Source: Streptomyces nymphaeiformis
GTDB lineage: Bacteria; Actinomycetota; Actinomycetes; Streptomycetales; Streptomycetaceae
Assembly (NCBI RefSeq): GCF_014203895.1
Contig: NZ_JACHJY010000006.1
Location: forward strand, 434,001-498,000
Length of the DNA stretch: 64,000 nucleotides
Direction: 5' to 3'
Below, one piece after another: positions 6,720 through 15,480 of the stretch (its first letter is position 1; each line of letters opens with the position of its first letter). A program made the translations under genes and the position numbers. Under the pieces are notes generated by a model. It made no database searches. It was not told where the DNA came from and worked only from the letters and a program-made list of their open reading frames with translations.

Positions 6720-7023
6720 GCAGCACTGCCTTCCGACCCCCTGGGGTTCCCCACGCGCCCCTCGCGTCCCCCGGCTCCCCGAATAAGTCAGGTCCAGGGA
6801 ACGCGTCTCCCAGAGTACCCCGGTCGAACACAAGGTCAGTTCGAGGCTCAAACCCCTTGGGGAACACGCAGGAAGACACACCGTCAAGTGTTTCCCGCTC
6901 GACAAACATCGAACACTTGTTCCACACTCTGTTCGCACAGTAGTTCGAACACGTGGTGCCCCCGCTCCTCACTCCGCGGCGCCGCCACACCCGCACGGGC
7001 AAGCAACCGGAAGGCAGGCGTCC
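6720..7023. promoter_or_regulatory. divergent regulatory region with repeated TCGAAC sites
   Basis: This gap of 304 bases separates the leftward 254-residue gene and rightward module 2. TCGAACAC occurs at 6824-6831, 6910-6917 and 6946-6953. The first pairs with GTTCGA at 6839-6844. The second is half of a LexA-like box. The third lies in the palindrome GTTCGAAC (6944-6951). This is the richest regulatory sequence in the tail locus. Confidence 0.65.
6910..6925. promoter_or_regulatory. LexA (SOS) box-like site
   Basis: TCGAACACTTGTTCCA fits the actinobacterial LexA box TCGAAC-N4-GTTCGA (established for mycobacteria and Streptomyces) with two mismatches in the right half. Its core GAACA-CT-TGTTC is a perfect inverted repeat. 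It lies 98-113 bases before the first gene of tail module 2. If functional, DNA damage would induce the particle genes. Confidence 0.55.
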
Positions 7024-7236
7024 ATGACTCAGCAGGCCGAGGCATCCCGACCGCACATCCCGCTCCAGGACCGCCTCCGCCAGCTCCTCGACGGACCCGT
7101 CGCCCTCGACAAGAGAGCGCTGCTCGGCACGCTGTGCGCCGAGGTCTCCCGCTACGAGACCCTCGCGTACACGGCGGGCTGGAACGACGCCCTCGCGACG
7201 ACGCGCCGCACCCGCCACCAGGACGCCGACGCCTAG
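7024..7236 (+). CDS. small TAGW-motif protein, first gene of tail module 2
   Basis: The protein has 70 residues. It is helical and has RYETLAYTAGWNDALAT at residues about 40-57, matching the motif in the divergent 254-residue protein. The two could share an ancestor or a partner. No known family or membrane segment is seen. A hairpin after it (7261-7292) separates it from the next gene, so it may be expressed at a different level. Confidence 0.6.
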   Translation: MTQQAEASRPHIPLQDRLRQLLDGPVALDKRALLGTLCAEVSRYETLAYTAGWNDALATTRRTRHQDADA

Positions 7237-7260
7237 CCCTCCGACCCGCCCCTACGCACG

Positions 7261-7296
7261 AGCCCCTGCCGAAGTTCCATGCCGGCGGGGGCTTTC
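7261..7296 (+). terminator. hairpin after the small TAGW protein gene
   Basis: AGCCCC-T-GCCG pairs with CGGC-G-GGGGCT around a loop of about 10 bases, followed by TTT. It lies 24 bases after the stop codon. A partial terminator before the tape-measure genes is likely. Confidence 0.6.
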
Positions 7297-7333
7297 GGCG
7301 CTTGGCCGTCACCGGCCGGAAGCGGAGCACATC

Positions 7334-8335
7334 ATGGCAGAAGTAACCAACGAGGAACTCTCGATACAGATAGCCGGCCTCGGGCACAAACTCCGGATCG
7401 TGGACGGGGGATGGCTGCCCTCGACGGAGTGGCTGAGGGGAAAGCTGGCCCCGCTCGACCTCCTCGCCGACATGAAGTCGAAGATCGAGGACATCCACAA
7501 GGAGGTCGTGAAGGCGAAGAAGGTGGAGATCCTCGAACAGCTGGGGATGGACCACCTCGCCGCCGCGTACAAGAAGCTCACCGAAGAGGGCTGGAGCGCG
7601 GCACGCGACTACTTCATCGCGGCCGTCGCGAGCACCGTCGTCCCCCTCATCGGCGGCGCCCTGGTCCTGATACTGAGCGCCTGGGCGCTCAAGGCCTCCC
7701 GGGGCATCCAGGAGAGGATCTTCAGGGGCTTCGTCCTCGCCCGCACCGAAAGCGGCCTCGGCATCTGGCCGCAGCGCCGTACCGACGTCGAGGCCCGGGA
7801 GGCCAACACCGGCGGCGTCCTCAACACCGCCCACATCCCCGACGCGGCGACGCTGGACGCCCTCAAGCTGGCGCTCGCCGACCTCAACCCGAAGATCACT
7901 GCGTTCAACACCGCGATCCGCAAGGTGCCGAGAGCCGGCAGCCTCACCAAGACGGCCGACGGCATCACCAGGGTCAAGACCGCGGTCACCGGCCTCGACA
8001 CCGACAAGATCACCGCCCTCGCCAAGGCCCTCGGCAAACTCACCGGCGCCGTGAAGCACCACGACCCCAAGAAGGTGCCGGACCCCGGCAAGATCGACAA
8101 GCTCAACGCGGCCATGGCCGGCGCCAACCCCGCCGCGATCAGGGAGATGGCCACGGCCACCGGCAAACTCGCCAGCGCCCAGCGGCACTTCGATCCGAAG
8201 AAGCTCCCCAAGGCCCGCGGTCTGGAGTCGGCCGCCCGGGCCGCGAACAAGCTCGCCGACGCGGGCAGGGACGTGGCCCAGGCGTTCAACAACCTCAAGA
8301 TCAAGGCCCAGGAGGCCGCTCAGGCCATGGCCTGA
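7334..8335 (+). CDS. tape-measure-like tail protein 1, with one membrane segment
   Basis: The protein has 333 residues. The first 90 are helical and charged. Residues about 94-119 form one strong hydrophobic segment (AAVASTVVPLIGGALVLILS). The rest is Ala/Lys-rich amphipathic helix with an imperfect internal repeat: HHDPKKVP recurs as HFDPKKLP about 50 residues later. This composition (helical, repeat-bearing, one transmembrane helix) and the position right after the chaperone module are typical of tape-measure proteins or their partners, which set tube length and lie inside the tube. It lacks the C-terminal signature shared by the next two proteins. The function is inferred from composition and context. 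Confidence 0.55.
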   Translation: MAEVTNEELSIQIAGLGHKLRIVDGGWLPSTEWLRGKLAPLDLLADMKSKIEDIHKEVVKAKKVEILEQLGMDHLAAAYKKLTEEGWSAARDYFIAAVASTVVPLIGGALVLILSAWALKASRGIQERIFRGFVLARTESGLGIWPQRRTDVEAREANTGGVLNTAHIPDAATLDALKLALADLNPKITAFNTAIRKVPRAGSLTKTADGITRVKTAVTGLDTDKITALAKALGKLTGAVKHHDPKKVPDPGKIDKLNAAMAGANPAAIREMATATGKLASAQRHFDPKKLPKARGLESAARAANKLADAGRDVAQAFNNLKIKAQEAAQAMA

Positions 8336-8364
8336 CCCCCGCTCACCCCGAAAGGAGGTAACCC

Positions 8365-9567
8365 ATGTCTCTCACCAGTTCCCTGAAGAAGGCGTCCGAC
8401 TCCCTGCGCAACCTCAAGGCGCAGGCCTCCGGCGCCGCCGGTGACATCAAGAAGGTCGGGGACGCCGGCAACGGCGCGTCCGGTCAGCTGAAGAACCTCA
8501 AGACCAGCGCAGACGCTTCGAACACCCAGCTCAAGAGCCTGAAGACCGCCTCGGACAACGCCGAGAAGGCTATGACCAAGGCCGGCAAGACCGGCGAGAC
8601 CGCCGGGACCAAGCTCGGCAAGTACGAGTCCGGCGCCGGCAAGGCGTCCAAGGGCCAGGACAAGCTCAACAAGTCGATGAAGGGCAATCTGCTCGCCCGG
8701 CTCGTCGAACTCTTCATGCCTCTCATCGAGAAGGTCGTGGAGATGGCGATGCAGTCGAAGACGATGCAGAAGGTCATCAAGAAGGCCTTCGACGCGATCA
8801 AGGTCGTGATCAGCGCCGTCATGAAGGCCATCGGCCCGATCATGAAGCAGGCCGGCACCCTGGTCAAGAAGGTCTGGGACGGCATCAAGAAGGCCATCAC
8901 CGTCGTCGTCAAGGCCGTCGCCACCGTCATCAAGACCTACGTCAACATCTGGAAGACGGTCATCACCACGGTGATGAAGGCGATCAAGGCGGTCATCGGC
9001 ACGGTCTGGAGCGGCATCAAGGCCGTGATCACCCCGGTGGTCAACTGGATCAAGGAGACGATCCCGCACGCCTTCCAGGCCGTGAAGGACAAGATGTCGT
9101 CCATCTGGGGCGCCCTCAGCGGCATCGCGTCCCGGGCGTTCGACGGCATCAAGAGCGCCGTCTCCGGCCCGATCAACGCCGTCATCGGCCTGATCAACCG
9201 CATGATCAACGCGGTCAACGGGGTCCACGTCAGCGTCCCCGGCTGGGTGCCGCTCGTCGGCGGCAAGACCTTCGGCGTGCACATCCCGACCATCCCGATG
9301 CTCGCCACCGGTGGTGTCGTCATGCCCCGCGCCGGCGGCGTCCCGGCGATCCTCGCCGAGGCCGGCGAGGCCGAGGCCGTCCTCCCGCTGTCCAAGCTGG
9401 ACCGGCTGCTCGCCCTCACCGCCCGCCGCGCCCGCATGACGGCGCAGCTCCAGGGGGGCGGCGGAGGCGGTGCCGGGCTGCACATCGAGCACTACCACGC
9501 GGCCCGTAACAGCGACCCGCAGTCCACGGCGGACGCACTGATGTACCTGGCGAAGGCGCGCGGATGA
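8365..9567 (+). CDS. tape measure protein 2
   Basis: The protein has 400 residues. Residues 1-105 are a charged coiled-coil-like stretch rich in Lys, Ala, Gly and Ser. Residues about 108-300 are a long hydrophobic/Lys periodic helix (MKAIGPIMKQAG, VVVKAVATVIKTYVN, VITTVMKAIKAVIG). The C-terminus holds IPMLATGGVVMPRAGGVPAI and EAVLPL, a signature of actinobacteriophage tape measures. The usual rule of about 0.15 nm per residue would give a tail near 60 nm if it acts alone. It overlaps the next gene by 4 bases, so the two are translationally coupled. Confidence 0.8.
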   Translation: MSLTSSLKKASDSLRNLKAQASGAAGDIKKVGDAGNGASGQLKNLKTSADASNTQLKSLKTASDNAEKAMTKAGKTGETAGTKLGKYESGAGKASKGQDKLNKSMKGNLLARLVELFMPLIEKVVEMAMQSKTMQKVIKKAFDAIKVVISAVMKAIGPIMKQAGTLVKKVWDGIKKAITVVVKAVATVIKTYVNIWKTVITTVMKAIKAVIGTVWSGIKAVITPVVNWIKETIPHAFQAVKDKMSSIWGALSGIASRAFDGIKSAVSGPINAVIGLINRMINAVNGVHVSVPGWVPLVGGKTFGVHIPTIPMLATGGVVMPRAGGVPAILAEAGEAEAVLPLSKLDRLLALTARRARMTAQLQGGGGGGAGLHIEHYHAARNSDPQSTADALMYLAKARG

Positions 9568-10814
9568 GTGCCGCCGCCGCTTTCCGCAACCCGTTCCAGG
9601 GCGCCGCACCGGTCCTGAGCAGACTGCGGCGGGGCCTCGGGGACGCGACCGGCGCGCTGAAGCGGATCAGGGAGGACGCGCAGCGGGCGTCCGGCGGCAT
9701 GGACAGGTTCGCCGCCGGGCTCCGTACGGCCGGCAGCACCGTGCGCTCCCTCAGGACCGGCGCGTCCGGCGCGGCCGGCACCGTCCGCCGGATCCAGCAG
9801 TCCAAGGCGGCGAACGGGTTCAGGAAGCTGGGCACCGCGGCGGGCAAGGCGGGAACCGTCGCCGGGATGTTCGGCGGCCCGGCCCTCGGCATGCTCCTGG
9901 AGATGCTGATCCCGCTGCTGCCCTTCGTCGACACCGTCACCAGGCTGATGGACACCTACGGCACGGTGATGGAGATCGCCTCCGTCGCCATGACCGGCGT
10001 CAACCTGGCCATGAAGAGCAGCCCGCTGGGCTTCATCGCCGGCATCCTCCTCCCGGTCGCCGCCTGGCTCATCGAGTACGCGGTGAACACCGAGACCGGG
10101 CAGCGGATCATCAAGCAGGTCATGCAGCAGGCCCTGAAGGGCTTCCAGGCCGTCTTCACGTTCCTGCAGCCGGTCCTGAAGCTCATCGGCACGCTGGTCA
10201 CGAACTACTTCAAGGCGTACCTGACCGTCTTCACGACCTTCCTGAAGATCATCGGCGACGCGATCAACGGGTTCTCCCACGTCCGGTCCCTCGTCACCTC
10301 CGCCGTCAACGCCCTGCGCGGCATCGCCTCCAGCAGCGTCAACGCCGTCAAGAACGTCATCCATCCGCTCCTGTCCCTCTTCACCGACAAGATCCCCGGC
10401 TTCTTCAGCCACGCCAAGGACGCGGTGGGCAAGGCCCTGCACGGCATGGGCGAGCTCATCAAGGGCGCGCTCACCGCCGTCATCGGCGTCGTCAAGGGAC
10501 CGATCGACGGGCTCATCGCGTTCGCCAACTGGATCATCGACGGGCTGAACAAGCTGAGCTTCGACTTCCTCGGCAAGCACTTCGGCATCGACATCCCGAA
10601 GATCCCGATGCTCGCCGAGGGCGGTGTCGTCTTCCCCGGCGCCCCCGACGCCCCGCGCATCGACGCGCTCGGCGTCCTGGAGAACCGACGCGTCCCGGCC
10701 CTCACCGAAGCCCCCCGGCAGCCGCACCGCATCCGGGACTTCCACGAGGACCCCGGCGCCGGCCCCCGGTCGACCGCCGAGGACCTGCTCTTCCTCGTCG
10801 CCGCCCACGGCTGA
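9564..10814 (+). CDS. tape measure protein 3, paralogue of the previous gene
   Basis: The protein has 416 residues and starts at ATG within the end of the previous gene. It has the same architecture: a basic N-terminal helix, hydrophobic segments (ALGMLLEMLIPLLPFVD, LGFIAGILLPVAAWLIEY), long helices, then IDIPKIPMLAEGGVVFPGAP against IPTIPMLATGGVVMPRAG in the previous protein. Both end with a similar short helix (STADALMYLAKARG and STAEDLLFLVAAHG). This is a duplication with divergence. It may make a second particle length, or both may be needed together in one tail. Confidence 0.75.
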   Translation: MSAAAAFRNPFQGAAPVLSRLRRGLGDATGALKRIREDAQRASGGMDRFAAGLRTAGSTVRSLRTGASGAAGTVRRIQQSKAANGFRKLGTAAGKAGTVAGMFGGPALGMLLEMLIPLLPFVDTVTRLMDTYGTVMEIASVAMTGVNLAMKSSPLGFIAGILLPVAAWLIEYAVNTETGQRIIKQVMQQALKGFQAVFTFLQPVLKLIGTLVTNYFKAYLTVFTTFLKIIGDAINGFSHVRSLVTSAVNALRGIASSSVNAVKNVIHPLLSLFTDKIPGFFSHAKDAVGKALHGMGELIKGALTAVIGVVKGPIDGLIAFANWIIDGLNKLSFDFLGKHFGIDIPKIPMLAEGGVVFPGAPDAPRIDALGVLENRRVPALTEAPRQPHRIRDFHEDPGAGPRSTAEDLLFLVAAHG

Positions 10815-10859
10815 AGCCCTCCCACCCGACAGCCCCCTCAGAAGTGAGGTGACGGCCCC

Positions 10860-11783
10860 ATGGCCGAGACCACAACCACATACGCCGGAAACGACCTCAC
10901 CGCCGACCTCGCGCCCGGCTCGCTGATCACCCAGGACGGGCAGATCCAGTGGGCCGGGCTTCTCATCGGCCCCGGTACGCCGTTCAACGTCGACCGGACC
11001 GGTCTCCAGGGCTGGGAGGACCTGCCCGAGTACGACTCCTCCGACGCCGACCGGCCCACCTCGCACGGCGCCTGGCCCGGCTCCCGGTACGCCAAGCCGC
11101 GCAAGATCAGCGGCACGATCGTGCTGATGCCGGAGTACGACGCCGCGGGCGAGGCCATCCGCGCCCTGCGCCAGTCGCTCGCCCTGCTCGACGAGGAGCG
11201 CTGGCTCACCGTCCGGCTGCACGGCGAACTCCTCGCCGTACGCGCCCGGATCGCCCAGCGCGTGGTCCCCGCGGACCAGGGCTTCGCCACCCAGGGCAGC
11301 TCGAAGATGTCGATCCAGTGGCTGGCCTCCGACCCGCGCCGCTACACCGTCAACGAACAGACCGCCTCCACCACAGCCCCGCAGCCGGAGACCGGCCTGA
11401 CCTGGCCGCTGACCTGGCCGCTCAACTGGGGCCAGGCCAAGTCCACCGGTGACGCCGTCGCCGAGAACTCCGGCTCCGCCGCCACCCACCCGGTGATCGT
11501 CTTCCGCGGCCCCTGCTCCATGCCGACCGTCACCGAGCGGGTCAGCAAGCGCCGGCTGCGGTACGCGATCGACCTGGCCGCCGGCGACGAGCTCGTCGTC
11601 GACACCGCCAACGGCACGGTGACGCTCAACAACACCGCCTCCCGCCGCCACACCGCGATGGCCGACTCCAGCCCCGAGGAGCTGTTCCTCCTCGAACCGG
11701 GACGCACGGAACTGGCGTTCCGGCCCGACTCGGCCACCCCCGAGGCGCTGATGACGGTCCGCTGGCGCAGCGCCGAGTGGTGA
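10860..11783 (+). CDS. distal tail protein (Dit-like)
   Basis: The protein has 307 residues and follows the tape measures directly, as Dit does in siphophages, where it forms the ring that starts the baseplate. The N-terminal half has a Dit-type beta pattern (GQIQWAGLLIG, KPRKISGTIVLM, RWLTVRLHGELLAVRARIAQR, KMSIQWLASDPRRYTV), with the conserved W-x-ASDPRRY turn common in this family in actinobacteria. The C-terminal half is a galectin-like beta domain (VIVFRGPCSMPTVTE, DLAAGDELVVDTANGTVTLN). The ribosome site is GAGGTGACGG. Confidence 0.75.
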   Translation: MAETTTTYAGNDLTADLAPGSLITQDGQIQWAGLLIGPGTPFNVDRTGLQGWEDLPEYDSSDADRPTSHGAWPGSRYAKPRKISGTIVLMPEYDAAGEAIRALRQSLALLDEERWLTVRLHGELLAVRARIAQRVVPADQGFATQGSSKMSIQWLASDPRRYTVNEQTASTTAPQPETGLTWPLTWPLNWGQAKSTGDAVAENSGSAATHPVIVFRGPCSMPTVTERVSKRRLRYAIDLAAGDELVVDTANGTVTLNNTASRRHTAMADSSPEELFLLEPGRTELAFRPDSATPEALMTVRWRSAEW

Positions 11784-11845
11784 CCGCCACCCAGGCCGCC
11801 GCCTAGGCGCCGACCCCCTCCCGACCCCACAGAAGAGGTGAACCC

Positions 11846-13036
11846 ATGACCGTACGGGCCGCCTGGCTCCAATCCACCGGCCAGACCCGCGAGGACACCC
11901 GGATCGCACTGTCCGCGCTGCTCACCCCCAGCAGCGGGAGCGCCACCTCGCCCCCGCTGCGCTCGCGGCCCGGCATCGTGCCGGGCGGCTTCGCGCTGAC
12001 CGGCACCGCCTCGATGCAGTGCTCCATCGGCACCGGCCGGGCCGTCGTCCAGGGCTACGAGACCGCCCAGGGCGCGTACATGATCGCGGTGACCGCCCCC
12101 GAGACGTTCACCATCGCCGACGGCGACCCCCAGTACGGCCGGATCGACGTCATCGAGCTGGCCGTCCTCGACGACGCCTACGACAAGAGCGGCGCCACCG
12201 ACGCCGTGATCCGGCTGGTCAAGGGCACGCCCTCGGCCGCCCCCCAGATCCCGGCCTCGGGCCCCGGCAGCTCCTTCCCGCTCTACACGGTCTCCGTCCC
12301 GGCCGGCACCTCCGCCGGCACCGGCGGCATCGGCTGGACCTCCGGCGCCGTCACCACCAAGCACTATCCGATGACGGCGCTCGGCGGGATCATGCCGACC
12401 AGCGGTTTCAACGGCGTGTACGTCGGCCAGTACCGCGACGTCTCGGGCCAGTTGCAGCGCTGGGACGGCACCGCCTGGGTGGCGTACCCGAAGGCGATCG
12501 GCGGCATCGCCCCGAACGGGACGGCGACGACCGGCAGTTACTCCGGCCAGTACCGCGACAACGCCGGCATCCTGCAGCGCTGGGACGGTTCCGCCTGGCA
12601 GTACGCCGAGGGCAAGGCGACGATCCTGTTCAGCGCCTCGCAGACCTCGATGCAGAGCGTGCCGCAGAACGCCTGGACGACGATCACCCTGAACTACGTC
12701 GACATCGACGACTTCAACGGCTGGAACGGCACCGACAGCTTCGTCGTCCCGCGCACCGGCTGGTGGCGGGTCGGCGCCAACATCAACTGGTACGGCGACT
12801 CCACCAGCGGTGTGCGCGGCGCCCGCATCCTCGTCGGCGGCGTCGGCTACTCCCGGATGACCTGGATGACCGCGGCGTCCATGGGCACCACGAGCGTCGG
12901 CGGCGACGGCCTGGTCAAGCTCACCGCGGGCAACGTCCTCCAGCTCGCCGGCTACCACAACGCCACCGTGCCGGTCCGCACCCTCGGCGGCTCCGGCTAC
13001 TACACGACCCTCACCGCCCAGTGGATCCGGTCCTGA
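11846..13036 (+). CDS. receptor-binding/tail fibre-like protein 1
   Basis: The protein has 396 residues. Residues 1-160 are conserved with the next two proteins (W-L-x2-TGQTREDTR at the start, then GRAVVQG and an Ala-rich beta region). Residues about 190-260 hold two copies of a GQYRD...LQRWDG-[TS]-AW module separated by AIGGIAPNG. The C-terminal 130 residues (TTITLNYVDID, RTGWWRVGANINWYGD, LTAGNVLQLAGYHNA) look like a C1q/TNF-like trimeric beta domain common at phage fibre tips. The variable tip is the likely receptor-binding part; the target is unknown. Confidence 0.7.
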   Translation: MTVRAAWLQSTGQTREDTRIALSALLTPSSGSATSPPLRSRPGIVPGGFALTGTASMQCSIGTGRAVVQGYETAQGAYMIAVTAPETFTIADGDPQYGRIDVIELAVLDDAYDKSGATDAVIRLVKGTPSAAPQIPASGPGSSFPLYTVSVPAGTSAGTGGIGWTSGAVTTKHYPMTALGGIMPTSGFNGVYVGQYRDVSGQLQRWDGTAWVAYPKAIGGIAPNGTATTGSYSGQYRDNAGILQRWDGSAWQYAEGKATILFSASQTSMQSVPQNAWTTITLNYVDIDDFNGWNGTDSFVVPRTGWWRVGANINWYGDSTSGVRGARILVGGVGYSRMTWMTAASMGTTSVGGDGLVKLTAGNVLQLAGYHNATVPVRTLGGSGYYTTLTAQWIRS

Positions 13037-13070
13037 ACCGCCCTCCCCGTACACCCTCTTGGAGAAGTCC

Positions 13071-14288
13071 ATGAACCTGCGCAGCAGCTGGGTCGCCGAG
13101 ACCGGCCAGACCCGCGAGGACACCCGCCTCACCCAGACCCCGACCACCATGATCAACCCCGTCCAGGTGCGCTCCGGCATCCTGCCGGGCTCCTACAGCG
13201 GCCAGTGGCGGCTCTCCGGCTTCTGGATGACCGGCGCCTCCGCGATGACGGCGACCGTCTCCGAGGGCCGCGCCGTCATCCAGGGCGACATCTCGCAGGG
13301 CGTCTACCCGGTGACCCTGCCGGCCGCCGAGCAGGTCACCTTCGCCGCCGGCTCCGCGACGTACGGCCGCATCGACCTGGTGGTCCTGCGGATCTACGAC
13401 AAGCTCTACGACGGCGGCACCCGCAACGAGGGTGTGATCGAGGTCATCCAGGGCGTGCCGGACGCCTCCCCCAAGGCCCCGGTGGCCCCGCCGCGCAGCC
13501 TCCCGCTGTACGAGGTGACGGTCCCGGCCGGCGCCAGCGCGGGCAACGGCGGCATCCCGTGGAACACCTCCCTGAAGGACCTGCGCACACCGGTCGTCGC
13601 CCTCGGCGGCATCCTTCCGGTCGAGGGCCAGATCCTGCCGGGCGCGCACCCGGGCCAGTACCAGGACACCCCCAACAACCAGTTCCAGCGCTGGGACGGC
13701 GGCCAGTGGGTCGCCTACCCGGAGGCGGTCGGCGGCATCGTCCCGACCTCCGTCAACTCCACCACCCCGGGCAGTTACACGGGCCAGTACCGGGGCACCG
13801 CGGCCGGTCCGCTCCAGCGCTGGACCGGCGCGGCGTGGGCTCCGGCGTACCCGGGTCCGTACTTCAAGGACTCGCTGGACGCGGGCTACACGCTCTCGAC
13901 GACCTACGTGAACACACTGATCGACCGGGCGGAGAACCCGCTGACGGTGACCTTCGTCGCCCCGGAGAGCCGGTCGGCCATCCTCACCTTCGGTTCGCGC
14001 GTGGAGCTGGACCTGAACTCCGGCACCACGGGCATCGCCAGCTCGGCCTGGATGTGCGTGCGCATCATGCAGGGCACCACCGTCGTCCGCGAGGTGGACG
14101 ACGAATACGCCGCCGTCGGCTCCAAGTCGGCCGACCCCACGGACGCCGTCTCCGTCTCGACCACCCAGGGCCTCTACAACCTGACGCCGGGGGCGACCTA
14201 CGCGGTCACCGCGTACTACCGGTCGACCAACACCAACGTGCGGGCCTGGTTCGACAACAGCTTCATCCAGGTCACCCCGCAGTACTGA
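13071..14288 (+). CDS. receptor-binding/tail fibre-like protein 2
   Basis: The protein has 405 residues from the ATG at 13071 behind GGAGAAG; a slightly longer TTG start at 13059 is less likely. The N-terminus (SSWVAETGQTREDTRL, ILPGSYSGQW, EGRAVIQGDISQGVYPV) matches the neighbours. The middle has the module twice (GQYQD...FQRWDGGQWVAYP and GQYRG...LQRWTGAAW). The C-terminus differs from both neighbours (AILTFGSRVELDLNSGTTG, WMCVRIMQGTTVVREVDDE) and resembles a beta-sandwich tip. It is a paralogue with its own specificity. Confidence 0.7.
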   Translation: MNLRSSWVAETGQTREDTRLTQTPTTMINPVQVRSGILPGSYSGQWRLSGFWMTGASAMTATVSEGRAVIQGDISQGVYPVTLPAAEQVTFAAGSATYGRIDLVVLRIYDKLYDGGTRNEGVIEVIQGVPDASPKAPVAPPRSLPLYEVTVPAGASAGNGGIPWNTSLKDLRTPVVALGGILPVEGQILPGAHPGQYQDTPNNQFQRWDGGQWVAYPEAVGGIVPTSVNSTTPGSYTGQYRGTAAGPLQRWTGAAWAPAYPGPYFKDSLDAGYTLSTTYVNTLIDRAENPLTVTFVAPESRSAILTFGSRVELDLNSGTTGIASSAWMCVRIMQGTTVVREVDDEYAAVGSKSADPTDAVSVSTTQGLYNLTPGATYAVTAYYRSTNTNVRAWFDNSFIQVTPQY

Positions 14289-14325
14289 GTCCACCGGGCC
14301 GCCGCCCCTACTTCCAGGAGATCCC

Positions 14326-15468
14326 ATGCCCGTACGTTCCGGATGGCTGATGCCCACCGGGCAGACCCGCCAGCACACCCGCATCACCGACATCGGCGCC
14401 ACCACCCCCGTCAACCCGCTCGGCGTCCGGTCCGGCATCCTGCCCGGCACCTTCGACGGCAAGTACCGGGTCGGCGGCCTGTGGATGAGCTCCACCGGCC
14501 CGATGACGGCCACCGTCTACCAGGGCAGGGCCATCGTCCAGGGCGGCATCGCCGACGGCGCCTACCCGGTCGCCCTCGACGCGGACATCACCATCACCTT
14601 CGCCGACGGCGACCCGCTCAACGACCGCATCGACCTCGTCGTGGTCCGCGTCTACGACAACGACGTGGACGCCCTCGGCAAGTACGACGCCGGCATCGAG
14701 ATCGTCAAGGGCACCCCGGCGGCCGCCCCCGTCGCCCCGGCCGCCCCCGCACGCTCGCTGACGCTGTTCACGGTCAAGGTGAAGAAGGGAGCGTCGGCCG
14801 GCACCGGTGGCATCGACTGGGCGGGCGGCGCCTCCACCGACCTGCGCACGACGACCGTCTCCTCCGGCGGCATCCTGCCCGTCTACAACAACGCGGGCGT
14901 GCCCGGCGCCTACCCGGGCCAGTACCAGGACAACGACAACGCCCACTTCCTGCAGCGCTGGGACGGCACCGCCTGGGTCGCCTACCCCAAGGAGATCGGC
15001 GGCATCGCGCCCAGCGGCACGGTGACCACCGGCAGCTACAACGGCCAGTACCGCGACTACAACGGCGGCCAGCTCCAGCGCTGGAACGGCAGCGCCTGGG
15101 TGGTCTACCAGCCGCCCGTCGAGATCGAGACCACCACCACCGGTGCCGTCGCCCTCACCAACTGGTCGATGGTGGCGTTCTCCGGCCGCAGGACCAAGAG
15201 CGGCCTGTGCACCATCACCGCCACCGTCACCCGCACCGGCGCTCAGGTCAACGTCGACAGCTCCGGCAACCTCGCCGACGAGCAGCTGTGCACCATCCCG
15301 GCCGGCTGGCGTCCGGCCACGGACTTCGAGGCCACGGCCTGCGACGGGTACGGCAACGGCGCCGCCAACATCCGCGCCGACGGACGCGTCGACCTGCGGA
15401 CCTGGTCCTACGGCGGCTCCCTGGCCGCCGGGCGGAACATCCGCATCTCCGCCACCTACGTCCTGTAA
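14326..15468 (+). CDS. receptor-binding/tail fibre-like protein 3
   Basis: The protein has 380 residues. Its N-terminus (WLMPTGQTRQHTR, RSGILPGTFDGKYRVGGLW, QGRAIVQGGIADGAYPVALD) is close to protein 2. It has two GQY[QR]D...LQRW[DN]G-x-AW modules. The C-terminal 120 residues (CTITATVTRTGAQVNVDSSG, GNGAANIRADGRVDLRTWSY) are a different beta domain from those of proteins 1 and 2, of a type seen in other phage fibre tips. The gap of only 12 bases to the next gene keeps it in the operon. Confidence 0.7.
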   Translation: MPVRSGWLMPTGQTRQHTRITDIGATTPVNPLGVRSGILPGTFDGKYRVGGLWMSSTGPMTATVYQGRAIVQGGIADGAYPVALDADITITFADGDPLNDRIDLVVVRVYDNDVDALGKYDAGIEIVKGTPAAAPVAPAAPARSLTLFTVKVKKGASAGTGGIDWAGGASTDLRTTTVSSGGILPVYNNAGVPGAYPGQYQDNDNAHFLQRWDGTAWVAYPKEIGGIAPSGTVTTGSYNGQYRDYNGGQLQRWNGSAWVVYQPPVEIETTTTGAVALTNWSMVAFSGRRTKSGLCTITATVTRTGAQVNVDSSGNLADEQLCTIPAGWRPATDFEATACDGYGNGAANIRADGRVDLRTWSYGGSLAAGRNIRISATYVL

Positions 15469-15480
15469 GGGGGCCCACCG

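Noticed and set aside
7334..8335. Pore-forming toxin or membrane effector, because of its single hydrophobic segment
   Set aside because: Helical repeats and position directly after the assembly chaperone module are those of tape-measure proteins; no toxin motif seen.
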